Under the pieces are notes generated by a model that made no database searches, was not told where the DNA came from, and was given only the letters and a program-made list of their open reading frames with translations. A DNA stretch of 5,929 nt, taken from JBDLID01 sp039715055. Lineage in GTDB: Bacteria > Desulfobacterota > Desulfobulbia > Desulfobulbales > Desulfocapsaceae. Position numbers and translations under genes: made by a program. The stretch covers positions 1-5,929 of the forward strand of contig JBDLID010000168.1 in NCBI GenBank assembly GCA_039715055.1, written 5' to 3'. This document shows, piece after piece, positions 1 through 4,384 of this stretch; within the stretch, counting starts at the first letter, position 1, and each line of letters opens with the position of its first letter.

Positions 1-129
1 CTGTTCACTCTCATCCTCAGCAGGTTCATTTTTAATGAACGCTTCACCACTCTCCAGTACCTGGCCGGTGTACTCATTTTCATAGGAGTGTGGATCAGCC
101 AGACAAGACGAAAAAACAGGCTTTTATAA
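1..129 (+). CDS. C-terminal end of an EamA/DMT-family membrane transporter (5' truncated)
   Basis: The frame is open from the first base and ends at TAA 127-129, leaving 42 residues. The residues include NERFTTLQYLAGVLIFIGVW, followed by a short basic tail (QTRRKNRLL). A conserved Glu after a membrane segment, then a Gln-x2-Gly-x2-Leu/Ile-Ile-x-Gly-Val helix, is the usual last transmembrane helix of EamA (drug/metabolite transporter) proteins, and the positive tail fits a cytoplasmic C-terminus. These inner-membrane carriers export or import small metabolites, but this fragment cannot show the substrate. The rest of the gene lies left of the window. The next gene starts 13 nt after the stop on the same strand, so co-transcription is likely. 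The family call rests on one helix and remains moderate. Confidence 0.7.
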   Translation: MFTLILSRFIFNERFTTLQYLAGVLIFIGVWISQTRRKNRLL

Positions 130-142
130 ATAAGCTACCGAC

Positions 143-646
143 ATGACGATGGAAAAAAAAACAGAAAGAAAAACCGAAGAGGCCTTTCTTGCCGCCTCCC
201 TGGGGGAAGCGCGGGCTGAGTTCTACCAGCTGCGGGCCAAACAGGACGGAGAAGCAGGGCTGGCCGGATTATTCGGCGCCATGGCACTGTCGCGCAAGGC
301 TCAGGCCAAACGGTTTCTTCACCAGCTGCGGGGCAGAATCCACTCGACCGGACAGAATTGCGGTCTTGCTTTTGATGAGGAGGTTCCCGCAAGAGTCAGG
401 GAGTATGAGCGAGGCGAAACAATTGCCGATGAGGGGAATGAACGGGCAATGGCCGGTGCCTTTTCCCAGTCGGCCCGTGTTGAGAAGATACTGCTCAGCC
501 TCAGGAAAAAATCGGACAGCAACGGTAACACCCCGGCAGAGTATCATGTGTGCAACTTCTGCGGTTTTGTCATGGCGGGCGAGGCTCCGGAGAGGTGCCC
601 GATCTGTACCGCTGCAAGATCCCGTTTTGATCAATCCGATCCGTGA
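143..646 (+). CDS. Rubrerythrin-like protein with intact rubredoxin domain and degenerate ferritin-like domain
   Basis: This 167-aa protein has rubrerythrin architecture (D. vulgaris rubrerythrin is about 190 aa). Residues 11-65 read like the first helix pair of the ferritin-like domain (TEEAFLAASLGEARAEFYQL, then QAKRFLHQL). Residues 95-122 resemble the last helix. Residues 134-163 form a rubredoxin-type iron site with Cys137-x2-Cys140-Gly and Cys152-Pro-Ile-Cys155. Rubrerythrins reduce peroxide in the cytoplasm of anaerobes at a diiron centre fed by the rubredoxin iron. Aligned from memory, Glu22 and Glu114 are kept, but the first Glu-x2-His pair is Arg51/Gln54 and the second His is Leu117. 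A working diiron site is therefore doubtful, and the protein may act only as an electron carrier or in another role. The start is uncertain: no good Shine-Dalgarno sequence precedes ATG 143 or the next ATG at 149, so translation may be coupled to the transporter gene. The 3' end overlaps the opposing small gene by 16 bp. Confidence 0.82.
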   Translation: MTMEKKTERKTEEAFLAASLGEARAEFYQLRAKQDGEAGLAGLFGAMALSRKAQAKRFLHQLRGRIHSTGQNCGLAFDEEVPARVREYERGETIADEGNERAMAGAFSQSARVEKILLSLRKKSDSNGNTPAEYHVCNFCGFVMAGEAPERCPICTAARSRFDQSDP

Positions 647-930
647 AAAGACGGAAGCTCCCCTTCAGACAGGCGGCCAAGGTGAAGCTTGTGACTTCTG
701 GGGAATTCCCGACGCATCAACGTCTTCAAACTTTTTTTCAACCGGGACGGTGCAATGAGGAAACGGTCACGTTTAAAACCGTCCTCAATAATCTCAAGCT
801 GCTCCTCCCGTTTGATGATCCAGACTGAACGATCTTTTTTATAAGGCTGGATAAGCAGTCCCTGCCCCACCTGCAGGCGAGCCAGCCGGATTTCAACCGT
901 TCGCAGCAGGCCGCCCTTATCGACCAGCAC
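631..930 (-). CDS. Small basic conserved-looking protein of unknown function
   Basis: This is a 99-aa reading frame on the minus strand, just downstream of the channel gene (18 nt from its stop to this GTG start). I do not recognise the family. It reads like a real protein: it carries 21 Lys/Arg against 13 Asp/Glu, has alternating hydrophobic/charged strands (TVEIRLARLQVGQGLLIQP, residues 11-29), then KREEQLEIIEDGF (40-52), and a helix-like basic end with KTLMRREFPRSHK (69-81). There is no Cys, no signal peptide and no membrane segment, so it is probably cytosolic. An in-frame TGA at 943-945 bounds it, so GTG 928-930 is the only standard start near the 5' end. AAGGTGA lies 12 nt upstream, a slightly long spacing. 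It probably shares a transcript with the channel gene. Its last five codons overlap the end of the convergent rubrerythrin-like gene. Confidence 0.6.
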   Translation of the reverse strand: MLVDKGGLLRTVEIRLARLQVGQGLLIQPYKKDRSVWIIKREEQLEIIEDGFKRDRFLIAPSRLKKSLKTLMRREFPRSHKLHLGRLSEGELPSFHGSD

Positions 931-942
931 GGCAGTTCCGGT

Positions 943-949
943 TCACCTT
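943..949 (-). promoter_or_regulatory. Candidate ribosome binding site for the 99-aa gene
   Basis: Read on the minus strand this is AAGGTGA, overlapping the stop codon (TAA, 949-951) of the channel gene and lying 12 nt before GTG 928-930. No ATG is available in the reading frame, so this site supports the GTG start, although the spacing is longer than ideal. The overlap with the upstream stop suggests translational coupling. Confidence 0.4.
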
Positions 950-3315
950 TACATCCCGGGCATTGACGATTCTTCACTGCCTGCAGTCTCACTACTCTTC
1001 TTCTTTGCCTCCTCGGCCGCCGCAGCCTGGGCCGCTGCTCCTGCCGCCTCCACAGCCCGGCTATCCCCTGCCGCGGACGGAGGGAGATCGACAAGCACCT
1101 TGGACTGGGCATAGTGGATACCCTTGGCGATCAGGTTCTCGGTGATACGCTTGTAGGCCTCCCGCCGGATGACAAAATGGGTTCCCGGCTTGGCGGTGAA
1201 CTTTACGCGGATGGTCATTATCGCACCGGTAATTTCACGCACCCCCTGGGACTTCACCGGTCGGATAAAATCTTCACCGAACTCCTCATCCTTGAGCATG
1301 GCCTGACCGGTTTTCTTGATAATTTTCCTGATCTTGTCGATATCGGCATCATAGGGGAAGTTGAGATCAAATTTCACCACCACCCCACCACGCATGAAGT
1401 TGGTGATCGCCCCCAGCTCACTGTACGGCACGATCTGGAGCATACCGCGATGGTGTCGGAGCATGACGTTTCTCAGTGTAATCGCCTCAACAGCACCGGA
1501 GATGGAACCGGCAGAAATATATTCACCGACCCGGAAGGCATCATCCATGAGATAAAAAAATCCGGAGAAGATATCACTGACCAGTTTCTGGGCACCAAAA
1601 CCAACAGCAAGGCCGACCACACCGGCCCCGGCCAGCAGCGGGCCGATATCCACGCCCATTGAAGAAAGAATCACCAGCACCACCATCACCGTCAGCACGG
1701 AACCGATGAACTTGCGCACCATGGGCAGCAGAGTATGCACCCGACCTGCCGCAGCACCACCGCCCCACTCGTCTTCACTCTCCTCTTCGCCGCTGTCCTC
1801 GGGGAGATTTTCTGTAATCTTGCGCTCAATAAAGCTGGAGAACAGCCTCCAGGAAAAGAGTGCCAGAGTACAGATCACCATGATGTCAAATACTGCCCCG
1901 CCCATGCCGGACAGGTAAGGTATTCGGACTCCCCACAACCCGGCAATCCAGAGCCCCATGGCGATAATGATTATACTGCGGGCAAGGCGCCTGGACTTTT
2001 TCTCAAGCAGTCGCATCTTTTCAAGCTCTTCAAGCTGTTCCTCGTCAAGTTCGTCTTCTGTGCCCGGTTCGACATCATGCATGTTGAGGAGCCCGAGACC
2101 GTTTTTCACCACCCATTGGCCAAGACGGTCCATGATAATGAATATGGGTACGACAAAAAGACTGAAGATAAATGCGCCATTGCCACCCTGGGACGAATTG
2201 GCCATCTCAACCACGAGAAAAAACCAGAGGACAGCCAGGTAGAGCAGGGCCAGGATATGCCAGGATCCGGCAAACTGGCGCATGGCCCATCCGTTGCCGC
2301 CGACACTGTTCTTGTCTGCCACTGCCAGCAGGTGAGTGGTCACCCGCTCTTTTAACTTCATTCCTCCGATCCCGATAAGGATCAGGAGGCCGGTGGCGAG
2401 AAACAGCAGGATAAGACTGACACTCATCTTGTCCACTTCCAGCCGGTGAAAGAACTCTCCGACAAGCAGTCCCGAGAGGGTAAAGCTTGAGAGCAGAACG
2501 ATCCATTTATGGGTCATCCCGGCCCACTCATCTTCAAGATCCATAAGACGAAACTCACTATTATCAGGTGAGAAGATAAGCTTGGAACAAACCGCCACAA
2601 ACCGGCTCAAACTCAGCGCCAGGAGAGCAGCAAGAAAAAGATAACGGACCGGGTCGTGACCGGCACCGAATAACAGAAAGAAGAAGAAACAGGAGACACA
2701 GAAAAACACAATTATTCCTAAAAATTCAGGAAGGTAGCGGGTAAAACTGATCCAGAAACGAGCCAGCCCGTCTCCACCCTGAGCAGGAGCCGAATCAAGA
2801 CGAAAATATTTTGTCAGTACCGTACGGCGAAACCAGATCTCCCCCCCTACACCGATCCCGATCACGGTGATCACAAGGAGAATATTGCCGACAACCCGGA
2901 TAAAACCTCCATCACCACCCAACTTGGCGAGCCCCCGAAAGAGGTCAGGAAGAAAATTAAGCAGGTGTCCCCTCAGTTTTACCATCTGTTCAAGAACCTG
3001 CTCCGAACGTTCATCAATTCCCTGAAACAGCCTTCCGACAAATGCCGCAGGTCCGCTTCCCCGCTCAACCTGCATCGTCTTTTTCTCATCGTTCAGGCGT
3101 GTCAGAAGAAGCTGGCGTACCTGTTCGTCGGAAAGAGAAGCCAACTCCCCAACACGGGTATCGGCTTCACTGGCCTGCTGACCATCTGTCGACTGAATGG
3201 TTGCCGGAACTGCCTGTGCAGCAGAGTGCGAAAGAGCTGGTAAGAGGGTCCAAACCAGTGCCAGCAGAATAGGAAAAAATTTTTTTCTCATTGTATAACC
3301 CTGTGCTCGGCTCAT
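949..3315 (-). CDS. Multi-pass MscS-family mechanosensitive ion channel with signal peptide
   Basis: This 788-aa inner-membrane protein (numbered from ATG 3315) is a large MscS-superfamily channel, which opens on membrane tension to release solutes in hypo-osmotic shock. It begins with a signal peptide (MRKKFFPILLALVW, then a Ser-Ala-x-Ala-Gln-Ala-type cleavage region near residue 35). A charged, probably periplasmic segment follows (about 40-135). Hydrophobic helices lie near 140-160, 197-216, 224-245, 271-289, 297-318, 352-371, 381-398, 445-464, 473-493 and 537-553. The pore helix and MscS core cover about 555-745, with GAGVVGLAVGFGAQKLVSDI (563-582) and the beta-domain start DDAFRVGEYI (591-600). 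Acidic loops sit at 416-433 and 504-516. The tail is Ala-rich and then Lys/Ser/Glu-rich. Size and topology resemble E. coli YbiO more than 286-aa MscS, but I cannot assign an orthologue. A second start, ATG 3291 (residue 9), gives a tidier signal peptide; both starts have a plausible ribosome site. Confidence 0.93.
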   Translation of the reverse strand: MSRAQGYTMRKKFFPILLALVWTLLPALSHSAAQAVPATIQSTDGQQASEADTRVGELASLSDEQVRQLLLTRLNDEKKTMQVERGSGPAAFVGRLFQGIDERSEQVLEQMVKLRGHLLNFLPDLFRGLAKLGGDGGFIRVVGNILLVITVIGIGVGGEIWFRRTVLTKYFRLDSAPAQGGDGLARFWISFTRYLPEFLGIIVFFCVSCFFFFLLFGAGHDPVRYLFLAALLALSLSRFVAVCSKLIFSPDNSEFRLMDLEDEWAGMTHKWIVLLSSFTLSGLLVGEFFHRLEVDKMSVSLILLFLATGLLILIGIGGMKLKERVTTHLLAVADKNSVGGNGWAMRQFAGSWHILALLYLAVLWFFLVVEMANSSQGGNGAFIFSLFVVPIFIIMDRLGQWVVKNGLGLLNMHDVEPGTEDELDEEQLEELEKMRLLEKKSRRLARSIIIIAMGLWIAGLWGVRIPYLSGMGGAVFDIMVICTLALFSWRLFSSFIERKITENLPEDSGEEESEDEWGGGAAAGRVHTLLPMVRKFIGSVLTVMVVLVILSSMGVDIGPLLAGAGVVGLAVGFGAQKLVSDIFSGFFYLMDDAFRVGEYISAGSISGAVEAITLRNVMLRHHRGMLQIVPYSELGAITNFMRGGVVVKFDLNFPYDADIDKIRKIIKKTGQAMLKDEEFGEDFIRPVKSQGVREITGAIMTIRVKFTAKPGTHFVIRREAYKRITENLIAKGIHYAQSKVLVDLPPSAAGDSRAVEAAGAAAQAAAAEEAKKKSSETAGSEESSMPGM

Positions 3316-3326
3316 GGGAGTGCTCC
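3299..3326 (-). promoter_or_regulatory. Two alternative ribosome binding sites for the channel gene
   Basis: On the minus strand GGAG (3326-3323) stands 7 nt before ATG 3315, and AGGG (3302-3299) stands 7 nt before ATG 3291. The two starts are in frame and eight codons apart. GGAG is the better match to the anti-Shine-Dalgarno sequence, while the inner start gives the more typical short, basic signal-peptide N-region. The sequence alone does not decide between them. Confidence 0.45.
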
Positions 3327-3365
3327 GAATATGATTACGATATCAGTATGTTAAAAAAGATCAGA

Positions 3366-3383
3366 CCGTGAGGATTATCACGG
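3366..3383. promoter_or_regulatory. CRP/FNR-family-like operator palindrome
   Basis: CCGTGA-GGATTA-TCACGG is a perfect 6-bp inverted repeat with a 6-nt centre. Its core, GTGA-N6-TCAC, is the half-site arrangement bound by CRP-type regulators (E. coli consensus TGTGA-N6-TCACA). It lies in the divergent intergenic region, centred about 59 bp before ATG 3315 of the channel gene and about 134 bp before the nifM start, so it could control either or both units. On the minus strand TTAACA (3354-3349) follows it, a possible -35 box for the channel gene, but no good -10 box follows at normal spacing. The regulator is not identified and no CRP/FNR gene is in the window. Confidence 0.4.
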
Positions 3384-3424
3384 CGGTTTTATTGGGACGG
3401 CGCAAATAGCCCCCCATCCACCAA

Positions 3425-3455
3425 TTAACATTTTATTTCCAACCGATGATATTAT
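3425..3455 (+). promoter_or_regulatory. Candidate sigma70 promoter for the nifM-fapA unit
   Basis: TTAACA at 3425-3430 matches the -35 consensus at five of six positions, and TATTAT at 3450-3455 matches the -10 consensus at five of six. The spacing is 19 nt, longer than the optimal 17. GATATT at 3448-3453 would give 17 nt but is a poorer match. The area is AT-rich compared with its flanks. Transcription would begin near 3462, about 47 nt before the nifM start. I saw no sigma54-type GG-N10-GC element here, although many nif promoters have one. Confidence 0.35.
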
Positions 3456-3492
3456 ACAATAAAGAGAAATGACAGCAAGTCCTGTAAAATTC

Positions 3493-3497
3493 GAGGA
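3493..3497 (+). promoter_or_regulatory. nifM: Ribosome binding site supporting the nifM start at 3509
   Basis: GAGGA precedes ATG 3509 by 11 nt through an A-rich spacer. An in-frame TAA at 3485-3487 lies just upstream, so ATG 3509 is the first available start and the site supports it. The ribosome site shows that the codons before the premature stop belong to a gene that was, at least recently, translated. Confidence 0.5.
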
Positions 3498-3613
3498 AAA
3501 AAGACACCATGGACAGTGAAAGAGTGGGACAGCCAGCCCCATCCCTGACCTTCAATATCATGAAGTTTTCCTTTCAGCTTTTTCAAAAGCCGGCCTACAA
3601 GCTGAACGAGAGG

Positions 3614-3616
3614 TAA
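3614..3616 (+). other. nifM: Premature TAA stop in nifM (codon 36)
   Basis: AGG-TAA-TAC interrupts an otherwise continuous NifM-like frame. The expected residue in the recalled NifM alignment is Gln, so one C-to-T change in a CAA codon would explain it. TAA is used as an ordinary stop by the transporter fragment and the channel gene in this window, so general reassignment of TAA is not supported. Confidence 0.75.
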
Positions 3617-3820
3617 TACTACACTGTTAAGTATCATGCTGAGCAGGAACTGTGTCTCCACAACGCCATCCTCTTTTCGGAATATGCCTGCGGGGTTGTT
3701 GTCCCCCCCAGCGTTGTTGAACGCAGCCTGAAGAGCCTGATCAGCGAATATAAAAATAAAGCGGATTTTTTCGACCATCTCGCCAAAAATTCAATCCGCT
3801 TAAGCAGCTACATCGAGCTG

Positions 3821-4369
3821 TTGGCCAGTGATCTTAAAGTCGAGGCCATTCTTGCCCGCGTTGCCTCACATGATACTCAGATATCTCCGGGTGAAGTCAA
3901 GGACTACTACCGCTCCAATCGCGAAGCCTTTTTTATTCCGGAACAGCGATCAGCCTGCCATATTCTCATCTCCACCGAAAACCAGTACAGCCACCTGCCG
4001 AAAAACTCTCCACTGAGCCGCATTCGTAAAATTCATGCCCTGCTTCTCGAAAGCCCGGGTCGCTTCGGTGAACAGGCCAGGCGCTATTCCGACTGCACCA
4101 GTTCCCCGGACGGCGGTAAACTTGGCAGGGTCAAACCGGATGAGCTTTGTCCGGAATTGAACCAGGTTCTGTTCACCCTGCGGGAAGGAGAACTGAGCGA
4201 CACCATTGAGACTCCCCTTGGCTTCCACCTTCTTTACTGTGAGAAAATTCACCCACGGCAACCCATGATATTTGCTGATGCCTACCTCAAGATTCGCCAG
4301 CTCCTTGGGCGGGAAAAAAAACTCAGAAGCTGTCGAGAGTGGATCGAGTCCCTGCTGGCGGATCAATAG
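3821..4369 (+). CDS. Distal intact reading frame of the nifM homologue (parvulin domain)
   Basis: If the stop at 3614 is genuine, this is the longest distal product that could begin at a standard start codon: TTG 3821, 182 aa, holding the last NifM helix segment and the whole parvulin isomerase domain. Translation from here is doubtful. Only GAG three bases upstream resembles a ribosome site, there is no in-frame ATG until the codon at 4265, and the sequence just before TTG continues NifM homology (SYIELLASDLKVEA). I therefore regard this as the 3' part of the interrupted gene rather than a separate gene, and list it because an automatic caller would report it. Confidence 0.35.
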   Translation: MASDLKVEAILARVASHDTQISPGEVKDYYRSNREAFFIPEQRSACHILISTENQYSHLPKNSPLSRIRKIHALLLESPGRFGEQARRYSDCTSSPDGGKLGRVKPDELCPELNQVLFTLREGELSDTIETPLGFHLLYCEKIHPRQPMIFADAYLKIRQLLGREKKLRSCREWIESLLADQ

Positions 4370-4384
4370 TTCGCCTTCTCGCCT

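Larger units (their letters stand above)
3509..4369 (+). pseudogene. nifM: nifM homologue (parvulin-type peptidyl-prolyl isomerase) interrupted by an in-frame stop
   Basis: Read through one TAA at codon 36, the frame encodes 286 positions, close to A. vinelandii NifM (about 292). Known NifM is a cytoplasmic peptidyl-prolyl cis-trans isomerase needed to mature the nitrogenase Fe protein NifH. The N-terminal helical part contains NIMKFSFQLFQKPAYKLNE before the stop and YYTVKYHAEQELCLHNAIL after it; it aligns without gaps to NifM as I recall it, with the stop opposite a Gln. Then come VVVPPS (about 60-65) and DLKVEAILARV (108-118), both NifM hallmarks. The parvulin domain covers about 148-250: SACHILI with His151, SDCTSSPDGGKLGRV (194-208), FTLREGELSDTIETPLGFHLL. 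A Lys/Arg-rich helix ends the protein. No nif structural gene is visible, so the client may differ. It is followed by a fapA-like gene. The stop may be a real recent nonsense mutation or a sequencing error; the rest shows no decay. Confidence 0.8.

Noticed and set aside
1735..2355. 206-codon plus-strand open frame opposite the channel gene
   Set aside because: The minus strand encodes a clear MscS-type protein with membrane helices here; the plus-strand translation has no family features.
3269..3291. A/T homopolymer run near the channel start as a regulatory slippery site
   Set aside because: It simply encodes the basic Lys-Lys-Phe-Phe start of the signal peptide, and the frame is uninterrupted.
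3353..3383. Palindrome followed by a T-run on the minus strand read as an intrinsic terminator
   Set aside because: The stem is only 6 bp, the T-run lies 7 nt away from it, and it sits in the 5' region of the channel gene; GTGA-N6-TCAC fits an operator better.
3316..3508. Possible sigma54 (-24/-12) promoter expected for a nif gene
   Set aside because: I found no GG-N10-GC with suitable flanks; TGGGACG near 3394 lacks the GC at the required distance.
3614..3616. Genome-wide reassignment of TAA to Gln
   Set aside because: TAA ends the transporter fragment and the channel gene at sensible protein lengths here, so it acts as a normal stop.
4367..4384. Readthrough or pyrrolysine decoding of TAG to give a NifM-FapA fusion
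   Set aside because: The two frames are in phase, but the TAG comes at the normal NifM length and ATG 4385 is available; tandem genes are the simpler explanation.
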